DNA of 32,447 bases from NCBI GenBank assembly GCA_016782645.1, contig JADHYC010000026.1:1-32447 (forward strand). Direction: 5' to 3'. The notes under the pieces were generated by a model, which was given only the letters and a program-made list of their open reading frames with translations, was not told the DNA's origin and did not search any database. This DNA comes from Fidelibacterota bacterium. GTDB taxonomy: Bacteria > Fidelibacterota > UBA2242. The position numbers and the translations under genes were made by a program. The stretch's first letter is position 1, and every line of letters begins with the position of its first letter. This document shows, in pieces, positions 9,121 to 18,813 of the stretch.

Positions 9121-9149
9121 AATTTAAAGTTCTTACAACACTAAATCAA
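9121..9149 (-). promoter_or_regulatory. candidate sigma-70-type promoter for the glycan cluster
   Basis: On the minus strand TTGATT (9149-9144) is followed by a 17-base spacer and TAAATT (9126-9121). Transcription would begin near 9113, only about 16 bases before the acyltransferase ATG. In DNA this A+T-rich, such matches can occur by chance. Confidence 0.35.
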
Positions 9150-9202
9150 AATATTTTCTAAGGCTCTACTGAAATCTTTGAAGAAATTTAGCAAAATCAA
9201 AC

Positions 9203-9254
9203 TGCCACAGAGCACACAGAGGCAATTTTCACGTTTCACTTCTCAGTTTTCACT
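9203..9254. repeat. short reiterated intergenic segment
   Basis: CACAGAG occurs twice (9206-9212 and 9215-9221) inside a TGCC...GGCA inverted border (9203-9206 and 9221-9224). It is followed directly by three TTTCAC copies (9227-9232, 9234-9239, 9248-9253). The base composition differs from the A+T-rich flanks. It may be one copy of a dispersed intergenic repeat, but no second copy exists in this window to prove it. Confidence 0.4.
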
Positions 9255-9272
9255 TATTAATTTAATTTTCTT

Positions 9273-9301
9273 TTGACAATTTCCTTTAGGAGAATTATAT
9301 T
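9273..9301 (+). promoter_or_regulatory. strong sigma-70-type promoter for eno
   Basis: A perfect -35 box TTGACA (9273-9278) is followed by exactly 17 bases and TATATT (9296-9301), one change from the -10 consensus. Start of transcription is expected near 9308, giving a leader of about 215 bases before eno. This is the best promoter match in the window. Confidence 0.6.
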
Positions 9302-9507
9302 CTAACGAAAAGCTGGAAAAATTAGTGTTGTGTTGGCGAATTTAACATTTTTATGTATTTTGCCTTTAGAAGTTCTGCTAAAGATTTTTCTGAGTGTTGT
9401 GATTTTATCAGTGACTATTAATTGAGTGTTAGTTGATAAATATAGAGAGTGTGACTAAATTTATTTGAGATTATTCCGTTGTTTTATTGTTGCAAAATAC
9501 TAAATGA

Positions 9508-11132
<1,625 letters not shown>

Positions 11133-11175
11133 AAACGTATTAAATTTGATTTGAGAATTGAGATGCGTTATAAGT

Positions 11176-11192
11176 ACTCTTTTGTAAAGAGT
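11176..11192 (+). other. small perfect hairpin between ftsB and motA
   Basis: ACTCTTT and AAAGAGT form a 7-base-pair stem around a TGT loop. TATA on either side could extend it past a 3-base bulge. No T-run follows, so it is not a standard intrinsic terminator. It could be a processing site or chance. Confidence 0.3.
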
Positions 11193-11218
11193 TATAGCTT
11201 AATGGTGAAAGAAATATT

Positions 11219-12061
11219 ATGGATATTGCCACACTTTTCGGACTAATTATAGGGATTGGATTAATAATTTTTGCTATTGCTGTGCGTGAGGGGCAGGCAA
11301 GTTACTTCTGGGATTATTCTGCCCTACTTCTTGTATTAGGTGGTACAATTGCTGCTACTTTTGTTAATTATCCTTTAAAGAACTTATGGGGAGTTTTTGG
11401 AGTTGTCAAGAAGGCTTTCAAACGCTCAAAATTCGGCTATCAGGAAGTTATAGATAAATTTTCGGAATTTGCGTCAAAGGTCAGAAAAAAAGGATTGATA
11501 GTACTTGAGAGTGATCTGGATTCTATTGAAGATAACTTCATGAGAAATGGGATAGAATTGGCAATTAATGAAAGGGATCAGGAAAGGCTCCGCAATTATT
11601 TAAATCTGGAACTTTCCAATATGCGGAAGAGACATAACATTGGACAAGAAATATTTTTCTATATGGGTACTTATGCTCCAGCCTTTGGAATGGTTGGTAC
11701 AATTGTAGGTTTAATAGTAATGATGAAAAATTTCGACACCGGTGGCGGCGGTATAGCAGATGCTGGAATAATGGCAAGAGCATTTGAATTTGATGTAGCA
11801 ACACAGTTTAAAGAGCTTTTAGGTGGAATGGGAATGGCTCTTTTAACTACTTTCTATGGATTAATTCTTGCTAATTTAGTTTTTGTTCCAATAGGTGGGA
11901 AATTAAAACGGCGTTCAGAGGAAGAAATAATGCTTAAGGAGATAATGATTGAGGGAATTATCTGCCTTCACAATCGTGATCATCCTCTTGTCGTTCGCGA
12001 AAAATTAAATACATTTGTTCCAATGAGTGAGCGTAAGGAAGAGGATATAAGTAAGAAATAA
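11219..12061 (+). CDS. motA: MotA-type stator ion-channel subunit with enlarged TM3-TM4 loop
   Basis: The 280-residue protein follows MotA/PomA architecture: membrane helices at about 3-22 and 33-52, a large cytoplasmic loop rich in charged residues (60-145), then helices near 153-172 and 203-223. The conserved prolines of the proton path appear as Pro154 (YAPAFGMVGTIVG) and Pro224 (FVPIGGK). MotA pairs with MotB to form the torque-generating stator that couples ion flow to flagellar rotation. No motB follows; the next gene is an unrelated envelope protein. Between helices 3 and 4 there is a glycine-rich insertion (about 173-195) that makes this loop roughly twenty residues longer than I recall for PomA. 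It could instead serve a non-flagellar MotA/TolQ/ExbB-type motor. Confidence 0.82.
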   Translation: MDIATLFGLIIGIGLIIFAIAVREGQASYFWDYSALLLVLGGTIAATFVNYPLKNLWGVFGVVKKAFKRSKFGYQEVIDKFSEFASKVRKKGLIVLESDLDSIEDNFMRNGIELAINERDQERLRNYLNLELSNMRKRHNIGQEIFFYMGTYAPAFGMVGTIVGLIVMMKNFDTGGGGIADAGIMARAFEFDVATQFKELLGGMGMALLTTFYGLILANLVFVPIGGKLKRRSEEEIMLKEIMIEGIICLHNRDHPLVVREKLNTFVPMSERKEEDISKK

Positions 12062-12189
12062 ATTTTAAATGTTCAAATCATACTTTAAAAATATAAATCT
12101 GCTGTTTGTCAAACTTTTTAGATAGTTATAATGAAAGATGTTTGTTTCTTTTTAGATTCAGGGTGTTGTTTAGGAATTAAACCTTCTGT

Positions 12190-12217
12190 TTCAGATTTAG
12201 ATGAAACTAAATCTGAA
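12190..12217 (+). other. 11-bp perfect inverted repeat
   Basis: TTCAGATTTAG (12190-12200) and CTAAATCTGAA (12207-12217) are exact inverted copies around the loop ATGAAA. The stem is A+T-rich and no T-run follows, so it is not a textbook intrinsic terminator. It could stop transcription together with Rho, protect an mRNA end or bind a dimeric regulator upstream of the envelope operon. Confidence 0.45.
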
Positions 12218-12260
12218 CCAAAGTGGAAATTGGGAAAAGCCTGAGGGAAAAAGGTGTATT

Positions 12261-12288
12261 TTGATTTATGTAATGCCGTGATTATAAA
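12261..12288 (+). promoter_or_regulatory. candidate promoter for the envelope operon
   Basis: TTGATT (12261-12266), a 16-base spacer and TATAAA (12283-12288) stand 21 bases before the ATG at 12310. The spacer is one base short of ideal. The match fits the boundary implied by the upstream hairpin. Confidence 0.4.
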
Positions 12289-12309
12289 ACGGTAAAACTA
12301 TTTTCTGCA

Positions 12310-13113
12310 ATGCACATGATGCCAAGAAAAGTGCTTTTTTTCTTAATATTTACTTTTATTAAAGTATACGCTGCTTTCGAAATACAGACATTAAACCCGG
12401 ATTATATTGCCAGAGGTGGAATTATATCAATTCATCCAATGTCTCTAAACCCTGCGGCAATGCTTGAGAATCAAGGGATAAGATTTAGGGTGGATTATTC
12501 TAATTTATTTGGCATTAAAGGTATTAGATGTTGCGATTTTAATGTTGGATGGGGTAGCAGAAATAAAAGAGGTGCTTCTCTTTATGTGAATTCTGTTGGG
12601 AGTCAAATCTATCAAGAAAACACTTATGGAATTGGATACTGTCATTCAATTAGAAACGTCATTGCATTAGGTGCGATAGTCAAATATTATGATCTAACAA
12701 TAGCCGGTTATACTAGAACAGGTACGATTGGTTTAACGATTGGTTCAAAATTTTATATGAATGACTTTTTACGAATGACCTTACTTTTTCAAAATGTGAA
12801 CGCGCCTAAGATATGCAATAAAAGTGATACTTTACCTGAGTCTTTTACTTTTGGAATTCAGTTTATACCGGATTCTCGACTTGAAATTAATGCGGAGATA
12901 TTCAAAGATACTATTTTCCCTTTTTCTACAAGAGTTGGTGCTAAAGTTGCAATTTTTAAAGGGGTATCTGGCTTGCTTGGTGTTCAACTTAATCCTGATC
13001 GCTACTCAGGCGGCATAAGCTGTAGCTGGAATAGTTTCCAATTTGATGTTGCAATACTCCATCATGTTGTACTTCCATATACTATTTATTTTGGATGCAG
13101 TTACAATATCTGA
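12310..13113 (+). CDS. PorV/PorQ-like outer-membrane beta-barrel protein, hypothetical
   Basis: The 267-residue product starts with a Sec-type signal peptide (PRKVLFFLIFTFIKVYAA). The mature part begins with IARGGIISIHPMSLNPAAML, which resembles the PorV/PorQ or FadL-like barrel family, where an early 'small-residue, NPA' segment is typical. The rest alternates hydrophobic and polar residues and ends in an aromatic-rich strand (VLPYTIYFGCSYNI), as barrel proteins often do. Exact function is unknown; related proteins sit in the outer membrane and assist secretion or transport. Three possible ATG starts lie at 12310, 12316 and 12319. Its 3' end overlaps the next gene by 19 bases, so the two are probably made together. 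Confidence 0.55.
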   Translation: MHMMPRKVLFFLIFTFIKVYAAFEIQTLNPDYIARGGIISIHPMSLNPAAMLENQGIRFRVDYSNLFGIKGIRCCDFNVGWGSRNKRGASLYVNSVGSQIYQENTYGIGYCHSIRNVIALGAIVKYYDLTIAGYTRTGTIGLTIGSKFYMNDFLRMTLLFQNVNAPKICNKSDTLPESFTFGIQFIPDSRLEINAEIFKDTIFPFSTRVGAKVAIFKGVSGLLGVQLNPDRYSGGISCSWNSFQFDVAILHHVVLPYTIYFGCSYNI

Positions 13114-14960
13114 TAAAGTCTGTTGTAGTATTAGTATTGTTTTTTGTGGTGAATTTACACCTTGAAGGGCAAATAATTACTGCTGACATAATATCTGACA
13201 GTTACATTTCGATAGATGAAACTTCCTCAGAAGAATTGTGGAATTTGATAGAGTATTACTTGGAGAATCCTTTAGTCTGGAATACTTGCACAAAATATGA
13301 AATTGAGGAATTGCCTCTAAATACTGCGTTGAAAGAAATGCTTATTGATTTGAAAAATAGGAGTAAAGTCTATGGTAACTGGAATTCTTTCCAAAAAGAT
13401 TTGGGGATAAGTAAACGTGAGATGGAAGCTGTTAGTGCTTTTATTATTTTGGAAGAGCGAAAAGTTGGAACAGGATCAATTTTAAGTTATATTTCTTTTA
13501 AGGAGAATCAATCCGAGGTAGACATTTCGAAAAGTCGTGTACGCAGTAGATGGGATTACCCCTCGGGTTGGTTTGTAGGGGCAATAACGGAAGCAGATCA
13601 AGGTGAACCGCACGTTTGTGATTTCTACAATTTAACTTTTCGTAGTCCGACGATTGGTACAAATTTGGAAGTTGTTGGAGGTGCTTTTCGTCTCCATTGG
13701 GGGCATGGATTGCTTTTTACAACAAATCTGATGAATTCAAAAAGTAGCGATGCAATTAGAAATATTAAACCAAAGAATGAACGTGTACAAAACTATCTTG
13801 GCTCTGATGAGAATAGGTTTTTGTTTGGTTCAGCTATTAAATTTCAAACCGGCAAATGGAAATTATTTCCTTTTTACTCAAATCATAATTTGGATGCAAC
13901 AATAACAGATGGAGCTGTATCAGCCCTTAAAACAGATGGGATTCATCAATCGGAATCACAAGTAGCAGCAAAGGATGCTTTGAACGAAAAAGTTATTGGT
14001 ATTGGATCTTTGTTCGGTTTGGAACGTGTTAAGATAGGTGGCCTATTCTTTAATTCAGGGTATTCGTATCCATTAAAACTTTTAAAGTGCAGCAAAAGTT
14101 TACGCGGGTTTTCACTGTTCCACAAATTTGATTATAAAGATTTGACTTTTACAGGAGAATTTGCTTACATGAATCCTGGTGATTGGGCAGTTATTCAGAG
14201 TGGAATAATTCAAGTGGGAGCAGTTTCTATTGGTGTTAGCAGCAGATATTTCTCTCCTGAATTTCACCCTCTAATGGGTTATCCGATGAAGAAATATTCT
14301 GGTTATCCTTCTAATGAAAAAGGGTTTTACATGGGTATGAATGTCAGATTTAGAAGCGGTTGGAGATTTTCATCCTATACTGATTTTTTTAGTAGAATTC
14401 GATCTGATAAGGTTGGTGAATCTGTTCAAAGAGGAAATGAAATTTTTACCGGGGCTTATCGTAATTTTAAGGGTGGGCACAATATTGATTTAAAATTGAA
14501 ACGTTGTACCAAATGGCAAACATCTTCCAGTGATCCAGTCGAAAGAAAATATCAGTTAAAGGGAAAAGTAACATACTATTTACTCGATGATTGTTGCATC
14601 ACAACAAGATGGTCATACATTTTGATAAAAAGAGAGGATTATTTTAGTAGGGGAACGGCTTTTAATGTTTCTACAAAAGTTAAAACAAATTCTGGAAGCT
14701 CTTTAACAGTGGGATCAACTCACTTTTATTCTGGGTCCTTTGACAGTAGAGTTTATGTCTTTGAACCCGGTATTCCGTTTACATTTAATATGGTTCCACT
14801 GTTTGGTACAGGATACAGGTTTTTTATTGTTGTAAGAAAAAGATACAATGAAATTTTTGAAAGTTCAGTAGCAGGCAAATTTCAATCCAGACGAGACATT
14901 AGTGAAGATATCTGGACAAAAACTAAATCTGTAGAATTTCAAATGTTAGTTGATTTATGA
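13095..14960 (+). CDS. helix-hairpin-helix plus predicted outer-membrane beta-barrel protein
   Basis: A 621-residue exported protein. Residues 1-26 are a signal peptide (LIKSVVVLVLFFVVNL core). Residues about 45-115 resemble paired helix-hairpin-helix units of the ComEA kind: IEELPLNTALKEML, a basic turn, then NWNSFQKDLGISKREMEAVS. From about 160 to the end the chain shows alternating strands with many aromatic residues and Gly/Asn turns, including GGAFRLHWGHGLLFTTN, consistent with a beta barrel. Proteins with this domain pair are widespread in Bacteroidota and FCB relatives and mostly unstudied. A role in handling DNA or glycan at the cell surface is only a guess. It overlaps the preceding gene by 19 bases and the amidase gene by four. 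Confidence 0.6.
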   Translation: MQLQYLIKSVVVLVLFFVVNLHLEGQIITADIISDSYISIDETSSEELWNLIEYYLENPLVWNTCTKYEIEELPLNTALKEMLIDLKNRSKVYGNWNSFQKDLGISKREMEAVSAFIILEERKVGTGSILSYISFKENQSEVDISKSRVRSRWDYPSGWFVGAITEADQGEPHVCDFYNLTFRSPTIGTNLEVVGGAFRLHWGHGLLFTTNLMNSKSSDAIRNIKPKNERVQNYLGSDENRFLFGSAIKFQTGKWKLFPFYSNHNLDATITDGAVSALKTDGIHQSESQVAAKDALNEKVIGIGSLFGLERVKIGGLFFNSGYSYPLKLLKCSKSLRGFSLFHKFDYKDLTFTGEFAYMNPGDWAVIQSGIIQVGAVSIGVSSRYFSPEFHPLMGYPMKKYSGYPSNEKGFYMGMNVRFRSGWRFSSYTDFFSRIRSDKVGESVQRGNEIFTGAYRNFKGGHNIDLKLKRCTKWQTSSSDPVERKYQLKGKVTYYLLDDCCITTRWSYILIKREDYFSRGTAFNVSTKVKTNSGSSLTVGSTHFYSGSFDSRVYVFEPGIPFTFNMVPLFGTGYRFFIVVRKRYNEIFESSVAGKFQSRRDISEDIWTKTKSVEFQMLVDL

Positions 14961-16576
14961 AGAGTGAGTTCGTAAGTTTTCGCCGATTTCAAATGAGATT
15001 AAGAATTTTTGTTCCATTAATATTAATTTTACTTTTATCAGAGCTCAGTTTTGGTGAACAGCTGATTTTAGTATATCCTGCACCAAAGGTAGTAAATCCT
15101 GATATAAAAGTAGTTGATTTTGGTGATACGCCTTATATGTCTGTCGTGGATCTCGCCAAAGCCTACAGTTTACGAACTTATTACAGGAAGGAAACTGGTA
15201 AAATTGTTCTCTTCTTCCCTGGTGAGAAAATAAAGATATCATCAACCAGCACTTTTATTATGTTTGGTTCAAAAATGAAGCATATGCCACAACCGGCGCT
15301 TATTGTAGATAAAGATGTTTTTGTGCCCGTGTATCCATTTATGAGTTTGTTAAAGGAGCTAGTTATTCCGACATTACAGTTTACGATTTCTAATAAAGGT
15401 AAAAAATATACTTTAGAGGAATCTCAGGATGGTAGTATTTATTCAAAATCAGTATCCAGGGTATCTTATAAAGAAAAATTTTTAAAGAAAAAGGGTATAG
15501 TTAAGCTTACAAATATTCAATATGAAGAAAAGAAAAACGGACTGTCTATAAAAATAAATACCACTAAGCCCTTTAAGGACTCAGATTTCTCGACCTTTTT
15601 CAGAAAAGATAATTGGTTTTATCTTACTATTTATGGTGGCTATTGTGATTCTCTAACCTTTTCTAAAATCAACCCTACTAGTTCTATTGAAAGAGTTGAG
15701 GCAATAACAAGTGGGAATTCTGTTCAGATTTCTTTCAAATTAAAGCAGCAATTTACTTCATCAGATATTCATTACGATCTAAGTATGGGAAAAATACTTC
15801 TTTCACTTTTTTTACCGCTTAACAAGGATATAAGAAAGAAGATTGAGGAAGCGAAGACAACATGGATTGTTGATACTATTGTACTTGATCCAGGTCATGG
15901 AGGAAAAGATCCCGGTACACCCGGACGATGGAGCTATAAGCATGAAAAGGATATCGTGCTAGATATTGCTTTAAGGTTAGGGAAGCTATTGGAAAAGAGA
16001 AAAGACTTGAAAGTGGTATATACGAGGAAGAAAGATGTTTTTATTCCTTTGTGGAAACGAACTGAGATTGCGAATAAGTCAGGAGGAAAATTGTTTCTGA
16101 GTCTGCATGTAGATGCTTGCAAAAATAAATCTGTTAATGGTATCTGCTTGTACCTTTTGAGTTCAGGAAAATCCGAAGATGCAATTAGAGTTGCAGAGAA
16201 AGAAAATTCGGTAATACAGCTAGAGGGTTCTGAAGATAAGAAAAAATATGAAGGGTATGATGACATTTCAAACATTTTAGCAAATATGGTACATTCAATA
16301 AATATGCAGGATAGCGAAAGATTTGCTGAAATTATTTCAAAGAATGTGTCGAAAAAAGTGCCCCAGAAGAATCGCGGCGTCAAGCAGGCAAATTTTTATG
16401 TTTTAGTTGGTGCGTCAATGCCGAAAGTATTATGTGAGTTTGGATTCAATTCAAACAGGGCTGAAGCTAGAAAGCTAAATAGCAGAAAACACCGTCAGTT
16501 GATAGCCGAATCTTTATATGAAAGTATTATTAAATTTAAGGAAATTAGCGATCGATCAGTTGCACGAACCAATTGA
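14957..16576 (+). CDS. N-acetylmuramoyl-L-alanine amidase with N-terminal AMIN-like region (AmiC type)
   Basis: The 539-residue exported enzyme cleaves the amide between muramic acid and L-alanine of peptidoglycan, usually during daughter-cell separation. The signal peptide core is RIFVPLILILLLSELSFG; the second Met (residue 13) could be the true start. Residues 40-130 resemble a copper-amine-oxidase-like or AMIN-type binding fold, and 175-290 a second beta-rich region. The zinc amidase domain (Amidase_3) begins near 305 with ligands His314 in LDPGHGGKDPG, Glu330 in HEKD and His384 in SLHVDA. The catalytic Glu494 is in LCEFGFNSN. Its ATG overlaps the stop of the preceding barrel gene (ATGA). 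The pairing with murI downstream fits cell-wall metabolism. Confidence 0.92.
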   Translation: MKSEFVSFRRFQMRLRIFVPLILILLLSELSFGEQLILVYPAPKVVNPDIKVVDFGDTPYMSVVDLAKAYSLRTYYRKETGKIVLFFPGEKIKISSTSTFIMFGSKMKHMPQPALIVDKDVFVPVYPFMSLLKELVIPTLQFTISNKGKKYTLEESQDGSIYSKSVSRVSYKEKFLKKKGIVKLTNIQYEEKKNGLSIKINTTKPFKDSDFSTFFRKDNWFYLTIYGGYCDSLTFSKINPTSSIERVEAITSGNSVQISFKLKQQFTSSDIHYDLSMGKILLSLFLPLNKDIRKKIEEAKTTWIVDTIVLDPGHGGKDPGTPGRWSYKHEKDIVLDIALRLGKLLEKRKDLKVVYTRKKDVFIPLWKRTEIANKSGGKLFLSLHVDACKNKSVNGICLYLLSSGKSEDAIRVAEKENSVIQLEGSEDKKKYEGYDDISNILANMVHSINMQDSERFAEIISKNVSKKVPQKNRGVKQANFYVLVGASMPKVLCEFGFNSNRAEARKLNSRKHRQLIAESLYESIIKFKEISDRSVARTN

Positions 16577-17402
16577 TTTTGGAGATGTAGATGAAAAACT
16601 TCTACCGATAGGAGTTTTTGATTCTGGCTTGGGGGGACTTACCGTTGTTAAACAGCTGTTATTACATCTCCCGAATGAATCTATTATATATTTTGGTGAC
16701 ACTGCCCGCCTTCCTTATGGCACAAAAAGTATTTTAACTGTTCGTAAATTTTCCTTGCAGATAGCACGTTTTCTTCAAAACCAGGGAGTGAAGATAATTG
16801 TCGTGGCATGTAATACCGCATCAAGCCTGGCGCTAAATGTGATAAAAGAAAATACTGCAGTACCTGTTCTTGGTGTGATCGGACCCGGAGTTTCTGCTGC
16901 TCTGAGGGTTTCAAAGAGTAAATCAATAGGTGTAATCGGAACCACTGCTACTATTTTATCGGGCGCTTATAAAAAGGTACTCAAAAAATTAGATCCTGCA
17001 GTGAATTTAAATTCAGTAGCATGCCCTCTTTTTGTGCCTCTTGTGGAGGAAGGATGGGAACGATCTGATGTTACTGAATTGATCGTTAGTAAATATCTTG
17101 ATCCAATCATAAATACAGAGATTGACACTATTATCTTGGGCTGTACTCACTATCCGATTCTTAAGGATGTTTTACATAAAGTTGTGGATAATAGGGTAAT
17201 AATTATTGATTCTTCAATAGAAACTGCCCGTCAGGTGCGTTCTATCCTTCAATCTGAGAATATACAAAGACCAAAAAGATCAAAGCCAACATATAAATTT
17301 TATGTAAGTGATCGCCCACAGCGGTTTGAAGAGATCGCTGAACGGTTTCTTGGCGAGCCATTACCTAATGTGAAGCAAATTTCATTGGATGATTATCGTT
17401 AG
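16518..17402 (+). CDS. murI: glutamate racemase
   Basis: MurI converts L-glutamate to D-glutamate for peptidoglycan stem peptides. The product has the family marks: the DSGLGGLTV segment with Asp35 and Ser36, the first catalytic cysteine Cys98 in VACNTASS and the second Cys209 in LGCTHYPIL, each with the expected Thr neighbour. The start is uncertain. The ATG at 16518 overlaps the amidase gene by 59 bases and puts about 30 residues before the usual PIGVFDSG opening. A TTG at 16560, in frame, would give a more typical length and overlap by 17; no good ribosome site marks either. Placement after a peptidoglycan amidase and before folC suggests one operon. Confidence 0.95.
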   Translation: MKVLLNLRKLAIDQLHEPIDFGDVDEKLLPIGVFDSGLGGLTVVKQLLLHLPNESIIYFGDTARLPYGTKSILTVRKFSLQIARFLQNQGVKIIVVACNTASSLALNVIKENTAVPVLGVIGPGVSAALRVSKSKSIGVIGTTATILSGAYKKVLKKLDPAVNLNSVACPLFVPLVEEGWERSDVTELIVSKYLDPIINTEIDTIILGCTHYPILKDVLHKVVDNRVIIIDSSIETARQVRSILQSENIQRPKRSKPTYKFYVSDRPQRFEEIAERFLGEPLPNVKQISLDDYR

Positions 17403-18700
17403 TGAATTTCACAGGTTCTTCTAGTACTATTAATCAAGATTTGGAATATTTATACGCCCTGGATGGAAGGGGTATCAAACTTGGTTTAAAACGAATAGAA
17501 AAAATCCTTGAGAAACTAGGGAATCCTCAAGAGGGTTTTAGAAGTGTACATGTTGCTGGAACTAACGGTAAAGGGTCAACATGTGCTTTGGTTGCTTCAA
17601 TACTAAAAACTGCCGGATATAAAGTTGGTTTATATACTTCTCCACATCTTGTGTCTTTCAACGAACGGATCAGAGTGAATGATAAAAAAATAACAGATAG
17701 CGAAATTAGCGATTTCATTAAGGATGTAAGACCTTTAATTGATGAAATTGATACCACGTTTTTTGAGACTACAACAGCAATGGCATTTAACTATTTTCGA
17801 GAGAAAAATGTAGATTTTGCCATTCTAGAAACCGGTATGGGTGGGCGATATGATGCAACTAGTGTAGTACATCCTGAGGTTTCAATAATAACTCCTATAG
17901 GGAAGGATCATGAAGAGCATCTGGGTAGAACGATTTATGATATTGCAAAGGAGAAAGCTGGAATTGGGAAAAAAGACATACCTTGTATTATATCAATACA
18001 ACAGCCTAAAGTCAAAAAGATCTTAGTAGAAGAATTAGGAAAAAGAGAAAGTCCTTACTACTACGTTCCAGATGAATGTAAAGTAAAATTGGAAGAAGCC
18101 TTATTAGATAGGCAGTATGTCACAGTTAAATTTGGTAGTGAAATAATATCAAATATTATGTTTCCATTAATTGGTAAGTATCAACTCATAAACCTTCAGA
18201 CTGCTATTTATTCTATTAGTTTTTTAAATGATGTCTCCATTAGTCGGGGTGATATAGTTGAGGGGATTGAAAAAACTGTCTGGCCTGGGAGATTGCAAGT
18301 TTTACAAAGAGAGCCATTGGTTTTTTATGATGTTGGTCATAATGTCCATGGAATAAGAAATGTAGTTAAAACGATTGCAGATTTATTTCCCGATAGAGCC
18401 ATTGATACAATTATAGTATTAGGTAGTAAAAAGAAGTATAATTCGCTTGGGCGTGCATTAGGGAAATTAGGTGGAAGAATTTATGTTTCTGAGATACCTG
18501 ATCATAAATCGGCACAGGCAGAAGAAATTGCAGATGCGATTAGCAAAGAGATACCAGAGAATCGGTTGGTCATCGAGAATGATCTTAAGTTGTTATTAAG
18601 TGACGCGGTAAAAAAATTAAATAAATACGATATTCTTCTAATTATGGGAAGCCATTATATAGCTCCAATAATATATCCGTTTTTCAAAATTTTTGTTTGA
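17402..18700 (+). CDS. folC: folylpolyglutamate synthase / dihydrofolate synthase
   Basis: FolC joins glutamate to dihydropteroate and extends the gamma-glutamyl tail of folates, using ATP. The 432-residue product has the P-loop GTNGKGST at 53-60, the substrate loop SPHLVSFNERI, the ETGMGGRYDAT segment with metal-binding residues and the Mur-ligase-family C-terminal DVGHNVHGI. The common form of that last motif is D-G-A-H-N, so this copy has replaced two small residues. The GTG start shares one base with the murI stop (TAGTG). About 113 bases of A+T-rich sequence without a clear hairpin separate its end from rho, so I see no intrinsic terminator after folC. Confidence 0.95.
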   Translation: MNFTGSSSTINQDLEYLYALDGRGIKLGLKRIEKILEKLGNPQEGFRSVHVAGTNGKGSTCALVASILKTAGYKVGLYTSPHLVSFNERIRVNDKKITDSEISDFIKDVRPLIDEIDTTFFETTTAMAFNYFREKNVDFAILETGMGGRYDATSVVHPEVSIITPIGKDHEEHLGRTIYDIAKEKAGIGKKDIPCIISIQQPKVKKILVEELGKRESPYYYVPDECKVKLEEALLDRQYVTVKFGSEIISNIMFPLIGKYQLINLQTAIYSISFLNDVSISRGDIVEGIEKTVWPGRLQVLQREPLVFYDVGHNVHGIRNVVKTIADLFPDRAIDTIIVLGSKKKYNSLGRALGKLGGRIYVSEIPDHKSAQAEEIADAISKEIPENRLVIENDLKLLLSDAVKKLNKYDILLIMGSHYIAPIIYPFFKIFV

Positions 18701-18813
18701 CAAATAAAAAATATTAATTATATTTTAAAAAGCGTTAGAAATAATGCCCTCTTTTTTGACTACTTAATGTGAAATAATCTAAGAACAAAACCTACTAAAC
18801 CAGGAAATTAACT

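Larger units (their letters stand above)
12062..12309. other. intergenic region between motA and the envelope operon
   Basis: These 248 bases hold no convincing gene. They contain an 11-base-pair hairpin (12190-12217) and a candidate promoter (12261-12288). Together these suggest a transcription unit boundary here. Confidence 0.5.

Noticed and set aside
12131..12244. A 37-codon open frame starting ATGAAAGATG in the motA-envelope gap
   Set aside because: No ribosome binding site, its start overlaps a TATAAT-like sequence, it crosses the inverted repeat, and its product has no recognisable feature.
15934..16383. Long antisense frame opposite the amidase catalytic domain
   Set aside because: It lies entirely opposite a clearly conserved gene and its translation is low-complexity, as expected for a frame shadow.
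18701..18813. Promoter for rho based on TTGACT at 18756-18761
   Set aside because: No -10 box lies at an acceptable distance; the best candidates are 13 or 18 bases away with poor matches.
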